In this document: positions 1 through 14,755 of the stretch, one piece after another
How the letters are laid out: each line of letters begins with the position of its first letter
Position numbering within the stretch: the stretch's first letter is position 1
Assembly: GCA_963922205.1 (NCBI GenBank)
Contig: CAWUHX010000398.1
Location: 1-64,000, forward strand
DNA: 64,000 nt
Reading direction: 5' to 3'
DNA from: Romanomermis culicivorax
Taxonomy: Eukaryota > Nematoda > Enoplea > Mermithida > Mermithidae
The notes under the pieces: model-generated
Told to the model about the DNA's origin: nothing
The model's database searches: none
What the model saw: only the letters and a program-made list of their open reading frames with translations
Position numbers and translations under genes: made by a program

Positions 1-250
1 GGACAACTTATAAAAAGTCTTGCGGTCTAAAAAAGTCTTGTGTAATATTCATATTAAATAATATATGAAGAAAAACTTATCTTGGGGTTTGAAAAAAGTC
101 TTGTGCAATATTCATATTGAATATGAAGGACAACTTATAAAAATTCTTGCGGTCTATTGTCTTGCGGTCTAATGTCTTTGCGGTCTATTCTATGCGGTCT
201 AATGTCTGCGGTCTATTGTCTGCGGTCTAATGTCTCACTGTCTAATGTCA
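1..250. repeat. Short tandem repeats (TGCGGTCTAATGTC type)
   Basis: The segment from about 140 to 250 is a degenerate tandem array of 12-16 bp units reading TGCGGTCTAATGTC or TGCGGTCTATTGTC. The longer motif GGACAACTTATAAAAA followed by TCTTGCGGTCTA occurs at 1 and again at about 127, so the array sits in a larger imperfect duplication that probably continues off the left edge. Confidence 0.7.
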
Positions 251-1554
251 TAGACCTGTAGAACTATATTCTGATCAGCAATGTTTCAAATTAATCAGTC
301 TGTAGTGTGGAACATAAGAGGCAATAAATATAAAGTTTATATAACTAAATTTAAGCAAACTTTAACCATGCATTAATACAAGAAAAAAGAAAAACAGTAT
401 CCAAAAATTTATTTATGCATTGTTTGCTGTGTTTTCGAACACAAATATGGAAATGAAACAATGAAGTTATGCATAGTAGTCACTTACTAGAAAAATTATA
501 TTTTTGATAGCTTTCAAAAGATTGATTTCATTCTCAGACTCACAATAGAGTGTATATAATTCAGCATCAAATTCAAATTCCCTATGAGGAAGACTATAGT
601 ATATAGCTGAAATCGGAAAAGTGTGTAACTAAAAAAATCGACTGAATTTTTCTTTCTTCAATTGAAAAATATTTATAGATTAGCTAAAATGTACAAATAA
701 AGTAGTTTTCCTTTTCTGTTGTATTATTCTCATGCATATCATTCAGTTATTCGTCAACAGACAAAACTAACTTCATGTTATGCAGGAACTTATATGTTCA
801 CTTTCGTTCCCAAATATTGTTGTCACCTTTTTGATTTGAAATTAGCAATGAATCTCTATCAACTGGATGACTAAAGTTATGTCATCTAGATCATACACTT
901 TTTAAACTTTTGATACATCTTCAAGTTTTTATCAGAACTCATGATTTTTTTGAAAAAATAAAAGCTGGTTTTAAATTAAAATATTTTTTTACTAAATTTG
1001 TTACTAATGTACAATCAAATGAAACTGAAATTGTATGAGTAAACACAAAGTTCATTATTTGACTATAAACAAGTTGTCATTATTCTTCTTGGAAATTTTT
1101 GAATTGAAAAATTTTTTAAAGTCATTGGTGGTGTAAATGTGTCACGTAATAATATTATTGACTTTCAAACCAAAAGGACAGAATCATAGTCAATTCAACA
1201 TTTGTTTCGAAAGATATTAATTATTTGCATATTTAGTCATTGTTTAATGGTTGTACAAAAGGCTCCTAGCATAGGCATTGTTACCTGCAGACCTCAGAGT
1301 GGTTATATACTGTAATGTTTCTCTCCCCTCTAATTGTCCCAGTGGAGGTAGATTTCTCTCTGGAAATCTATGAAATCCACCCTCAGAGTGCCCATTTCAA
1401 AGTCAAAGTTTGTTGTCCAATCCATGGGCAAGGAAAGTTGCACTAGATTGAAGTTTTAGACCAGGACTAGTTCTAAGTAGTTACACCTGACCATAGTTCT
1501 TTCTTTCATTGCAAGTAGAGACCTGCACAACAGGGCACTCATGCTAGCATGATT
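251..1554. other. AT-rich stretch without recognised gene
   Basis: I see no open frame with recognisable protein character, no RNA gene and no clear element ends here. The short frames present are all under 100 codons and look random. Confidence 0.5.
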
Positions 1555-1650
1555 TCATGCATAACGGGTGTATCACTTTGTCCCAGCATGAGTGGGAAGT
1601 GCTCAAATCTGATTGTTTGATTCCCGTAGGCGTCCTGCTGATAATTTGCA
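1555..1650 (+). repeat. Dispersed repeat, inverted copy at 7250-7350
   Basis: The motif CCCAGCATGAGTGGGAA followed by CTCAAATCTGAT matches the reverse complement of about 7250-7350, which reads ATCAGATTTAAGCAG then TTCCCACTCATGCTGGG. The two copies bracket the receptor gene in opposite orientation. Confidence 0.6.
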
Positions 1651-1894
1651 TTTCTAAATTATTTATTTGTTGTAAGGGCGTTTCCATATGTCCCACAGAT
1701 TTTTTTGTGAGGATGGAAATATTGAAACCATACAAGATAGTTTTATAGACTGAATATGAAAAGACAGCATAGTAATAAGATAAAGTGAATAAAATGAAAA
1801 ATGCATTCACATAGAACAAAAGAAAAAGAATGATCTAGTCTTCATTTCAATTATTTTCAGCATGACTACATTCTACAATCATCTCAGCTAGATG

Positions 1895-2045
1895 TAACCA
1901 TTAATTCTAGAGCTTCCAGAATGTCAGGAAGTCTTTTGGGATTGGGATAGCATTCTCAAATGTTTATAAAACCAAAGCTGACATGAGTCGGATTTTTCCT
2001 TGAGAAAAAACACCCTCAGCCTGATGAGTATGAAATTCATTATTT
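1895..2045 (+). repeat. Dispersed repeat, inverted copy at 5030-5165
   Basis: The stretch containing GGGATTGGGATAGCATT and TCCTTGAGAAAAAACACCCT matches the reverse complement of about 5030-5165. The pair could be the arms of a decayed foldback element enclosing 2046-5029, but I found no target duplication. Confidence 0.55.
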
Positions 2046-2049
2046 CATG

Positions 2050-5020
2050 GAAATGAAACTATGTGTATATATAAAAATATTTGGAATTAAGAACATTTTC
2101 ATTGAGCAATACATATTCCAAAAACAATTAATCAAATCTGTAATGACGAAACATCAGTTGATAAGAAAATTCAGCAGGGTTCAAAAACTCCAGTAATACT
2201 GTTGTAAAAGCTTAATTGCATTGTTTGCTACAACAGTGCATTTTTCATCAAACGCTGTGGTTTCCATATGAATACCAGTTGACACAGACACATAGTTGTA
2301 GTGCAGAAGACTCTTGTGTGAGTATATTAATATAACCTTACAGTTTTGCTGTGCAACATTTATCAAACGGTTCTTAATAATCAGCAAGGATTTTATTTAA
2401 TCAACACTACTTTTAAAAATGGACACAATGAACCTTGTAAGGCAATCATTCATACTCTATTCAGGATTCTATTTTATAGAATCCTTGAAATAAGGCAAAG
2501 TCAACCTTACTCATAAGTGTATATTAAGAATCTCTTGCATCTGGATTACTGGCTTCATGCATCATTTTGAATTTTCTATATTGACATTTCAAATTTAACA
2601 CTTTCACATGAATTGAGAAATCATTTTTGAGCTTTGCACTTCTAATTTTAAAGCCATTATATAACAATCACTTCTACCACTCCTGAAAATTGGGTTCCAT
2701 CGTTTGCTCAAGCCATTGTTTGTTAGAAGCAAAACATTATTTTACCATTTGCTAGTGTGCATTAGAATCATACCTACAACCTATGTGACAACTTTTTCTT
2801 ATAAAACAACTCCAAATTTTATTGTAGAAGCACTATTCACTTGTTACTCAAGGTAATTCAAACTTAATTTTGTGGGTCGATAAGAATAAATTTCTTTAAT
2901 CCAGGCAGTTTTAGAGCAAGAAAAATTGAACAGAGTTTTTTTAATCAGTAATGAGTACAGACCAGATTTTTTGGGCTAAAAATTGGCAAATTAGGTGCTG
3001 AAATAGGTGCGAAAAGTTTTCAAATTACACGCAGTATTACGTTTGAAAACTTTCATCGTTCAATATAAGTTAGAAACTCACTTGAAGATAAGATATGCAG
3101 ATACTCAATATTTTTAAGCTTCAAATTTCGCCTATGATAAAACAAAATTGATTTTTACGACGAAAGAACACCCTCTATGTCAGCATATACCAAAAATGCA
3201 TTCAAAGTTTCTGAAACGAACTTAAGGATCGTTTTCCTTTTTTCAGCAGCAAACAAGTTCACATTATGGTTACAAACTAGGCCTGAAGTTAACTTTTCTC
3301 CAGCACATCCATCCAAGCACTGCTTTGCATTTGTGTATATCTTCGATTCGTCTTTTTTCAGTTTATGAAGTTCTAGATCACAGTTAACCTGACTACAGTT
3401 ATATACTATCAGTAGATTATAATACTTGTTTAGGTTGAAAATTTTGAGCCGTATGTTAATTTTAGGTGCAAATTCAAAAAAAAAGTCCAAATTAGGTGCA
3501 AGCAGGTCTCGGAATTCCAAAAAGGTGCAAAAATGTGCAATCAACATGGATACACGGAGTACCAAAAGCACTTTAGTTTGTCATTTTCATGCTTCTTGAG
3601 CATCCTAAATTCAAGAACAGTTCAGGTGCAGCAACTAAAAATCCATTTTCAGAGATTTGAGTAAAAAAATTTGTCAAATTGAAAACTTCATGATTGCTTT
3701 TAAATTAATTATGTTTCCTATGAAAAAAAATTTGAAAAAAAAAGAAAAAAAAACAAAATAAATTTCTTTAATTTGTAGAGTTTTGCTGCTAAATCCAAGC
3801 TATTATGAGATAACAATAATCGACAAGCCGAATAAATCTAGGCTTTTTCATAGGACACAAATTTATTTGTGACTTAATGAAATGCATGGAAATAACAAAA
3901 TTGTGAGGAAATAGCATCTCAGTTTTACGTTCTTCTGCTCACACATGGAATTCTCTTTAAACGAATGAAGAAAAATCCATCATTACTTTCCTATATGCTT
4001 TGTTATGCTCAGTTGCATGCTTTGCCGATTTCAGCAGTATCTTGAAGTTTTTCTGAAAGAAATTTTAATTTTAAGGAAGAAGGATCATAATTGGATTTCA
4101 ATATCAAATATTTTTCATGCAAATCTCATAAAACTTGAGGATCAATCTTCTTCGCCACATCCCCATTTCTGACTATAACATAAAAGGGTTGTTTTCAGAG
4201 ACTTTTCAGTGCCTTTTACTTTTCAATATTTGTTGTTTTTAAAGTTTTCTTATAAGTTATATCGGATTTCTTTATCTGTTAGCTTTCCACAGATGACGTA
4301 GTGGATGTTGAGCAAATTTTTTGGTGTTTAGTACGTCCACTTAGTTTGAGCAATCATGTTTTTTCTTGCCATCATATTCTGGTTATCTTTTTGGCAGCTG
4401 CAGTGGATTCATGTTCCAGTTGTGAATGGACTTACACCATAGTTCCAGTTTACCAATCACAAAATTGGCTGCACTTCCGTTTGGTCGGGTAGTAGGTTTC
4501 CTTGCTAGAAACAAGATACTAGATTCATTTGTCACGATTTCATGGAGTTCATGTTCAAGAGGCAAAGCATTCTGTCATGTCGCAGTCAATTGTGGAAAGG
4601 GTATAATTTTCTGCATCCTTGTGAAGCACCAGGTTCACCTGTGACAGCAGTGTGGTAGCTTGGGATCGTTTTTAATCACATTATATATGGGGTAGCAAAA
4701 AATACATTGGATTGAAACTGATTACCAAAGTATGAACTTTTTTCTTTTTTATTTGTTTCAGGATGCTACAAATGGGACAATCAATAGGCTACTTCAGGTT
4801 CTATGTGTAAACATGATTTGAAACACTGCATCTCCTTTCCTGATGTTCTCTCAGGAGATTAATTTTTGTTAGAATCTAGTTGAATTCTGCTGGATTTTCT
4901 GTTTCCTGATGTCTATTCACTATGGACCCGATTTATTGTTTTTGGAATATATACTGCTTGTTGCTGATATTTTCAATTTTAAATATTGTTCATACATGCA
5001 GATAGCTCCATTTCTATAAA
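2050..5020. other. Non-genic DNA between inverted repeats
   Basis: Nothing recognisable as a gene. Low-complexity A/T runs are frequent (for example around 3720-3770). Open frames at 3155-3571 and 4301-4644 show no domain, membrane or repeat signature and are treated as chance. Confidence 0.5.
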
Positions 5021-5739
5021 ATACAGAAAATCATAATCATCAGATTCAGGGTGTTTTTTCTCAAGGAATAATCCTACCCATGTCGCCTTTGGTCTTATAA
5101 GCATTTGATAATGCAATCCCAATCCCACAGGAATTCATGACGTTCTGGAAATGATAGAATTATAACTCGATTTCAATAAGGAATAATCTTCAAAGGTTAT
5201 GGTTCAATGTACCTGAGACAATTGCAGAATGATTTCGTGTAAGAAATAATTGAAATAAGGACTAAATTATTCTTGTTTTTTTTGTTTCATTTGGAATGAT
5301 TCATTAAATTGATCACGTCTCGCACATACATAATAAAGAAAAAACCACAATCACGTAGATATAATTTCAATTATTTTTCCCTCGTGCACATTCCACTATT
5401 ATATTACCTCCGTTGTAACTGAAAACGAGTGTTGCTTAAAACACTTTTGAAATGTCAGTAGGTCATCAAAGACCTGGATTGTTTAAGCAATAAAATTAGA
5501 GACTTCAGGGTATGTGCTTTGTGTGGCTCCATAGATGGAAGGCATAATTGAATCAACACTTGATATAATGGTGTTACGTTCCTCTTTCTGAATTAAGAGA
5601 CATATTGTGGATGGACCTTGCTAGAAAGTTCACTCCCAAATGCACGTAGTTTCTTCTATTTTCAGCTTTTTGCAGGCCTAATAACTGCTGCATTGCTCGA
5701 CTGAACATAATTTCCATCCCCATGTAAGAAGGTCCCTAG

Positions 5740-6085
5740 TGTGAGAATCCTGGAATCATTGTAAGTAGCTATTACTGTTGTTTCACAGATTCTCCTCCTA
5801 ACCTCATTTCACGTTTTAGTTCTATGATTATTCTGCATCAATTTCCATTATTTTGTCCTTATTTCTATTTTTTTGTCTTGTCATTTCTTTCTTTCTTGAC
5901 AGATTATCTTTATGCCTGAAACTTGGTTGAACTTTTAGTATTCTTTATTCTACTTCAAATGGTCCTACAATAAAATGGTCTTCAAATGGTCCTGCAGTAA
6001 ATTATTGGATCATGTCACTACTGCTACAATAACCTGTAACCTATGAACTACAAAGCCCCAAAAACCTTACACTTGTCCTTTGTCA
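5740..6085 (+). mobile_element. Internally deleted copy of the 10908-11828 element
   Basis: Starting near GAGAATCCTGGAATCATTG and ending CCCCAAAAACCTTACAC, this stretch matches both ends of the block at 10908-11828 in reverse orientation, while the middle of the longer copy is missing. It is a short dispersed repeat; no transposase is encoded. It lies just upstream of the receptor gene. Confidence 0.6.
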
Positions 6086-6143
6086 CAAGAATCATGGGGG
6101 AATGAGGAATCGAGACACTCCACTGTAGAGTTTACCGAATTAC

Positions 6144-6153
6144 TAATTTTCAG
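6144..6153 (+). promoter_or_regulatory. Candidate splice acceptor upstream of receptor start
   Basis: TAATTTTCAG fits the nematode 3' splice consensus and ends 37 bp before the receptor ATG, with no intervening ATG. It could be a trans-splice leader acceptor or the end of a 5' UTR intron. The sequence alone does not distinguish these. Confidence 0.5.
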
Positions 6154-6190
6154 GTATATTGTGGTTTAACTTACTGCAAATTGCATCATA

Positions 6191-7126
6191 ATGTCAAATT
6201 CGACTATTCAAATGTCTTTTTTGGAGAAAAATTCAATTTCGATCTTCAGTATTGTCGTAACGTGCGTCAGCACAGCAATGTATACTTTGATACTGGGTGC
6301 AACAATTATCTCTAAAGCTTTGAGCGCTCATTTTTCGGTAATCTATATCGCCTACATTACCAACAATATAATCGCTTCAGTTGGATTCACAATCCGTACA
6401 ATACTCAAGATGCGCTTTGACGTCGACAAAAGTTCTTCTTTCATGCCACTATGGCAGTGCCACCTACTAATAGATATGCTGCACACTTTTTACAACTTCG
6501 CTTATTACCACTTCGTTCTGCTAAATTCAATTGAACGATTTTTGGCAATTTGCTCACCGATTAGATTTATAAATTTGACAAGGAAATCAGCCTTTATCCT
6601 GGTTTCGATAGTTATTTCATGGTCTATATTCATTTGTTTGCTCGGCTACAGACAAGATGACCTGGATAAAACTATATTTTGCATGCAAGGCCCCGCAATA
6701 TCCGCTAGCTACGCATATGCTGCAAGCTGGATGCAAATAATCGTGATTTTCTTATCCATGGTTTTCTACTTGTGCGGAATTTCTGCAATGAGGAGAAAGG
6801 TGCATGCATTAGGTGATGCCATCACCAGTCCAACCCACCAGAATGAAATCAAAAATTTGGGCATACTATTACGAATCGTTCTTACAATCTGTTTTCTGTC
6901 CACTGTCACATCGAATATATCCCTCGTCATATTTTTGTTACTCGAGTATTTGCCAGAATCACTTTCGAACATTTTTACGTTTGATCGTCTAGGTGCTTAT
7001 CTGGCGTTGAATTCGGTTTTAGAAAAAAACGCCGAACCAATGTTCGTTCTAATCAAACAGCATTGGGCCAGACAGTACATCAAGAATTTATTCACGAGAC
7101 AAGGCACGTCGAGTATTAGGACTTGA
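6191..7126 (+). CDS. Seven-transmembrane receptor, nematode chemoreceptor type
   Basis: This uninterrupted 311-codon frame encodes a complete seven-helix membrane protein. Hydrophobic segments fall at about residues 17-40, 48-72, 91-112, 133-152, 174-199, 222-251 and 265-287. Cys90 at the start of helix 3 and Cys164 in extracellular loop 2 are positioned for the usual disulphide. IERFLAI at 114-120 stands where DRY-type motifs sit, and NAEPMFVLIKQ at 280-290 ends helix 7 before a short basic tail. The N-terminus carries an N-glycosylation sequon (NST) and no signal peptide. The plan resembles Sra-superfamily nematode chemoreceptors (srab/sre-like), which act in sensory cilia membranes through G proteins; the exact class is my inference. 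It appears to be one coding exon, and it sits alone among repeats. The ATG chosen is the first in frame after the acceptor at 6153. Confidence 0.8.
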   Translation: MSNSTIQMSFLEKNSISIFSIVVTCVSTAMYTLILGATIISKALSAHFSVIYIAYITNNIIASVGFTIRTILKMRFDVDKSSSFMPLWQCHLLIDMLHTFYNFAYYHFVLLNSIERFLAICSPIRFINLTRKSAFILVSIVISWSIFICLLGYRQDDLDKTIFCMQGPAISASYAYAASWMQIIVIFLSMVFYLCGISAMRRKVHALGDAITSPTHQNEIKNLGILLRIVLTICFLSTVTSNISLVIFLLLEYLPESLSNIFTFDRLGAYLALNSVLEKNAEPMFVLIKQHWARQYIKNLFTRQGTSSIRT

Positions 7127-10100
7127 TGCAAAGTAAGTTATTTTTTTATTTTTGCAAGCTGAACTAAATTTTTATAGATGATGCTACTAAACTGTGTTTG
7201 TATCTCCACCGCTAGACTGCCTATCAGTTGAAGTGAACTGTCACTTCGTGCCTGCTCATCGGCAGCAGGTCGGCTACTGAAATTAGCCGATCAGATTTAA
7301 GCAGTTCCCACTCATGCTGGGGCAAAGTGGTATACCTCTGGTGCATGAACTCAAGCTTGAACCATGAGAGGGCTGTTGTAAAATATCTAATTTCAAGTAA
7401 CATCGCAACATAGGCAATTTTGGTGGAATTCTGAAAGGCACAGAGCCTGCAAAAATAAGAGTCTTTCATGCACTAGTTTGGGATATAAGTAGGAAATTTT
7501 TCAAATTAAGGTTTTACCCATTATTACATTTAAAGTGAATTTCCTTTGACAGGAGTTGAAAGATAATGTTACTTTGTGACCCAATAAAATTCATAAAGCG
7601 TGCTATGATTGTTAAAGAACTTGGATCATGCAAATGAGGTGTAAACAGCCATTCAGGATGTTTAGGACATTCAGGACATCAGATTCTTTGAGATGAAGAA
7701 TAATTCCGCTAATCGAAACTTCTGCATTTTTATTATAGTAAATCTATTTCTATACTCTTGGCAAGAAAGTAATGTTAAAATATTGACTACACATCCAAAG
7801 CGTTATTGCATACACATGAGGCATGTTTAATCATTATGCATCATTCACTACTATCAAACATTCTTTCGTATTCTGTGGTAGCTTTGCGACACCAGCATGA
7901 TAAAAGATGTCAGAAAAAATTTTGGATGAAGGTTTCATTGAAACACTAATTATCTGACGATACAATCTTTCTGAATCTAGTGAATGGGAAAATATCATTT
8001 AATTCCTAGATTTGTCTGGACAATGTCAGCAGTACGGGGATAGGCATTATCGTGAATTTATCCTTATTATATCAATTATATTTATTATATCAATGGAGTG
8101 TGTCCCCTACCTCAAAAGTCCCTAGAGACCCCATTACCTTAAATAATCATTAAGTGCTGATATAAGAATCCCCATTACATTGAAATCCCCATTACTCCGA
8201 ACGCGACTCAATCTTAGACTCAGGCTCAGAATTATGCTTAAGCTAGGGCTTCGTTGTTTATTGGAGGCAGAAGGATGCATAGCACAAAAATCTGTCCGAA
8301 TAAAAATAATATTGTTGGATGTAACAGAAATTTTCTGTGAATTAGTTGAGATAATGGGACATTTGATGTATGTAACCAAATGTTGCGAATGTTGCAAAAT
8401 GTGATGCAATAACTCACAGTCTATCAATGAAGGCTGCTTTTGAATCAGGGTATTTTTTTGTATGAACAAGCTGTCAATGAGATAGTACATCAGGAAGCTA
8501 TTCCTCAGGGATGGAAGTTTGAATACTGCAACCTGAGTAAGTCAATTTGTCAATTTTTGCAGATACAGTAAAATCATTGTACATTATGTTACAAAGTGAT
8601 ACCATTCGGGAATTCAGCACAACCATGGAATAAGTATGACTTTCTATCGTCACCACTATAACACATTGTAATGAAATAGGATTGAGCTTCCTTCCATTGT
8701 TGTTATGATGACTCATGGTATTCAAAGTAGCTCCAGATATACTATGGGAAGTAGAAGAGTTTGGTGTAATCCCACAGGAACAAAACTGCAAGCAATACTT
8801 GGATGTTTAATTTCAAAGCTCGTTTTAATCCATACTAAAAACCCATTTTACATGACTCTGTGGTAAAAGATCACACGTGCTGTAAAATTTATTACTGATC
8901 ATTCAATTTTTTAGGAGGCAATCATTCCCAACTCATTTTCGTCAACGAACGATAGTCTATTGATTGATTTTGTCAAGCATCAATATGCACACGTTACAAG
9001 CAGAGGAAAGATAATAAATTTACATAATGTGTCTTTGTATCGCCCATGTTCCATCTTTTTGGTTTTCATTCGTTTTTGGTAATTTTTATGCTGTACAAAC
9101 ACTCACAGCCACCAAATGTTTTTAATTTATTACATTTTCATTGTGTGGTATTTAATATGTGCTCAACATGGCGAATTGCATTGTTTTGTAAGTGTAAAAA
9201 AGAAGACTATAATATGTGGGTGGAGAAAAGTTCCTCCATGCTGACGTCATGGTGTACTGTACTCTAAGGGAGCTTCCAGATTCAACTTCTGTGAGTTCAG
9301 TCGTAGGATTAAGAATTTATTTCATTGGGAGGTGTTTGGTTAAGAACATGTGCATAAGAACAAAAAACAATAGGCAAAGTAGAAACGAGGCTCACTCATT
9401 ATATCTACTCAATCGAGCTACAGTAACTACCAAGAATGGACTGCTTGTTGCCATACAGTGTGAAATTGCGGGCAACATTCAAAGTTGTCAGAAACGAAAA
9501 AAGGCATAGGAGTCATCAGAATTCATGTAATAAACTTTTCACTGCTGGCATTTCAAAGACTGTCAGTTCTGCACTCATTTTTCATTGCCAGTCGACTTCT
9601 TCAGTGTTCAATATCTTCATGTGGCCATTATTTTGACACCAGATTTTTTCCCAGAAAAAATCGTATGATTCACACAATCATCTCACATAGAATTACAGTA
9701 GTTGGAGTTAATTTTGGTGGAATAAAAACAACTAAAAAAGTAAAGTGAAAAATGCAAAAAAGGGAAAATCAAAATCATGAAAAATAAAAACAAAACCTCA
9801 ACAATTAAAAGTTTTGGAGTGAAGAAAATGAAACAAAAGAAGGATAAATTAAAGGAATGAAAGAAAGCAGAAGAGAAAAAATTAGAAAAAAGAAATCAAA
9901 AAAATAAATCATAAAGAAAAAAACGCAATATAAAGAAAAGAAATAAAATAGAAAGAAAAGCAACGGATGAAAAAGAATGAATTAGAAAAAAAAGTAGTGA
10001 AAACTACAGACATGTGAAGTGAAGGAGTAAAATTGAAATGAGGGTAAAAAACCAAAAATAGATCTTACGAAATTTAGGTAAACAAAGTAAAACAGAAAAA

Positions 10101-10189
10101 ATATTGGAAAGCTAATGCGGTTCGATTTTTCAATTCGTTCAAGTACATCATTGTATGCAACAGCATGATAAAAACGGTTGTAACCCCTA
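7127..10189. other. Non-genic DNA downstream of receptor
   Basis: A GTAAGT donor-like hexamer lies 7 bp after the receptor stop and an AATAAA at about 7584; either could belong to the receptor 3' UTR, but neither is compelling. An inverted copy of the 1555 repeat lies at 7250-7350. The 9730-10010 stretch is strongly purine-rich (A/G runs). No further gene is evident. Confidence 0.45.
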
Positions 10190-10389
10190 TAAAAGAGCTA
10201 TGGTCATCCTGGGATCAAAAAATGGCATTGTGGGGTTTCCTTGCTTTGTCAGGAGGGTTGATTTTGTAAGGGATAGAATATCTACTTGCGGAACTGGTGA
10301 TAACCAATAGCAGTAAGATCTAGATCATAGTCCAACCAATTATGACGTTCTTGCAAATAAAAATGAGAGTTAAAATGTCTTTTTAAATA

Positions 10390-10640
10390 AATGAAAGGTT
10401 TATTATTGTCTCACAGGCTGAAATTAGACAAGTGCCTTGATCGAGAAAGAACATAAGATTGGCAGGAGAGATGACCAGGGATCGCCCTTGATGCATGAGC
10501 TTTCTACCAACTAAATGCTTACTCGAATCACCATAATAATAAACTATGAGCCATGAATAAATAATCCAAATTATTGAACTATTGGCTTCTCGATTTGAAC
10601 TAGTACTTAATAACTGTGCTTAGTGAACTTTTTGCTGTAC
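10390..10640 (-). mobile_element. LTR fragment of the gypsy family seen at 26-39 kb
   Basis: GACCAGGGATCGCCCTTGAT and GAGCTTTCTACCAACTAAATG parallel 26310-26390 and the U5-side of the LTR at 38640-38710. The partner duplication lacks it: similarity there passes from about 42530 to 42600. It is therefore an insertion in copy 1, probably a truncated solo LTR. Confidence 0.5.
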
Positions 10641-10907
10641 ACTTTTAAAAAATTTATTGCACAACCCATACTGCTGTCATGAAGCTGTTGCACTATTGAA
10701 TCATTTCTGCAGTATGGGAAAGAAAGTAGATTGTTTCAAAATTCCTACTACGACGCATGAAAGTGTCTCATTTCAAACCTTGAACATATACTGATAAGGA
10801 AGGGGAAAAAATATCGATGGATCAATAAAAATGAAGGATCCCGCAACTAGAAGAAAAATTCAGCAAAAATTTTGCATACAAATGTGAAAAAATTGTAATT
10901 TGTGTGT

Positions 10908-11828
10908 AAGGTTTTTGGTTGTAGTACATAGGTTACAGGTTACTGTAGCAGGACTGTCACGATCGAACGTTCATTTACTGCAGGGCTGTTCGAGACGAGA
11001 AACTTAAGTATTTGTGTAAGATAGCAGAATCATAGAACCGAAAAGGATGGGGAATTATAATGGGGATTCGGACTTGGATTGTTTTACTGTAGTCGACACG
11101 GGACTGTATTCAATAGACGATGAGAACCAACGATTTTAGGTTATTTATCGGTTATGATGGACATTTCTATATCTCCCATGAACCCAAAAGACGATTGGAC
11201 CGATTTGGGTTTTGTAATTAATTGAGGATATGTAAAACATACCAAATAGTTTATAGATGAAATATAAGAAGACGATAGAATATGCAATAGAATAATGACG
11301 TAAAACGAGCGGATAATATTCGAAACGGCAGAAAGTAGAGGCGGACAGATGGGATAAGGAAAGGAAAGGATAGTGGTCGGCCGGAAAAATGAGAAGAGGG
11401 AAGGGAGCGACAACCGACTGAAAAATGAACAAGAAACACGGTTTATATATGGAAAAATATACATAAAAACTATCATAAAAACTAGTCACGTGATGCAATG
11501 AAAGCTAGTAATTTGGGGCGGAGGCGGCTAGATGGAATAGTGAAAGAAAGAAGTTGGACGATTATGATTCAGAAAATATTATGATGAAAAAGTAGAATTA
11601 AGAAAGAAGAATGTTTTTAGCAAGTTTTAGGCATAAAAATATTTGGCAAGATGGAAAGAAATGATAAGACAAAAAAGTACAAGTATGATAAAAACAATAG
11701 AAATAAAGAGAAAATAGTGAAAATGGATGCAAAATGATCGAAGAACTGAAACTTTAAATGAGGTGAGGAGGATGAAACTACAGTAATGGCAGGTTACAGT
11801 AATTCCAGGATTCTTACATGTGGATCCC
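10908..11828 (-). mobile_element. Non-coding insertion element (copy 1 only)
   Basis: This block is absent from the partner duplication (junction near 42960) and has an internally deleted inverted relative at 5740-6085. Both ends carry TTACTGTA/TACAGTAA-type words. Open frames inside (11141-11498) overlap each other in several frames and lack domain features, so I treat the element as non-autonomous. Confidence 0.55.
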
Positions 11829-13034
11829 CTTTATCCATGTTTATCAATGTATTTTATCCTATTGTTCTTTTTTTGCACGATAGCTTTATTGATTGCCCTT
11901 CTTTGTTTTAGTTTATCTTTCAATTTTTTTTATTTTTTTCATTACTCTTCCTTATTTATGCACTTTTAACCTTATTTCTTTTAAAATATGTAATAACTAA
12001 CTGAGCAAGACCAAATCGGAAGCGTACAATATGAAGAAATTTTCCTTGAGAAATTACCAACTATAAAAAAGAGATATAAATTAGTAAACGAGTTTCAACC
12101 ATGTGTGATAATTGGATAGCGCTTTATGTTTGTATATTGTTTCCTTTCATGAGGAATTGACAGAATTTACTAGTCAAAAGCAAAAGCAACACCCTTGATT
12201 AACTTGTGCAAAACGAAGTTTTTCACGCCCACTCAAGCACAGGATGACAAGCAAAGAGATAAACAAGCACCCTCATTTTGAAGTTTCAGCTTATCGGATG
12301 CTCCAAAATGTTATCAAGTTCTCCAGAATCGTCATTGATATTTCGAAAAACCTAACAGACGAGAAAAGAAAAGCTGGACGGAGGTAAATTTCTTGTATTT
12401 CCGCGGAAATTATGATAGGAATTTATGACTTATATTTCTAAATTATTCAGGTTTGGGACCTTCTCTATAATTTTATCACCATGATGTTTTATTACTCCAT
12501 CATTAAGCATAAGCATAAGACCTGAGTGATATTTTAATCAAATATTTCAAAAATGTTGTGGTGGTAAAAATGTACAAAATAGTCCGAGTTTGTACCCAGT
12601 CTTATGCTTATGCATTGACAACATCAGCAAGTACCATCTTCAGTTAGGTATATAGCCAAATGCACAGGAAGCTCACTGGTAGAGCTTCAGTTTCAACTCT
12701 GGTGCCTATGGGGTTGTTGCTTTCAGTGTCGTTTGAAAATAAAATAACATATAAACTTACGTCAAAATGAGACGTGCTAATTCATTTGGAGTTGTTTAAG
12801 AGACTGTGGAAGTCGCTGAGAGGTGGTTTCAGGTAAGAGAGCCAACCTTGTAGCTATGGCCGATTCAACTTCATTGCACGTGACACCCAGCTGATCATAT
12901 ATAATATAAATTTCTAGTGGCTCAGTCTGATTGGTTACTGCTGTATTTTAAAGTATAAATTGGGCTTACCAGTCATCGCATCTATGCAGAATTGTATGGG
13001 CAGTAGAAAGTTTTATAGATTCATTCGTTTTATA

Positions 13035-14755
<1,721 letters not shown>

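Noticed and set aside
3155-3571. 138-codon minus-strand frame
   Set aside because: No domain, signal peptide or homologous copy; composition like the surrounding DNA.
8500-8570. Small exon with GTAAGT donor and TTTTTGCAG acceptor
   Set aside because: The two sites are only about 30 bp apart, too short for an intron, and no coding frame joins them.
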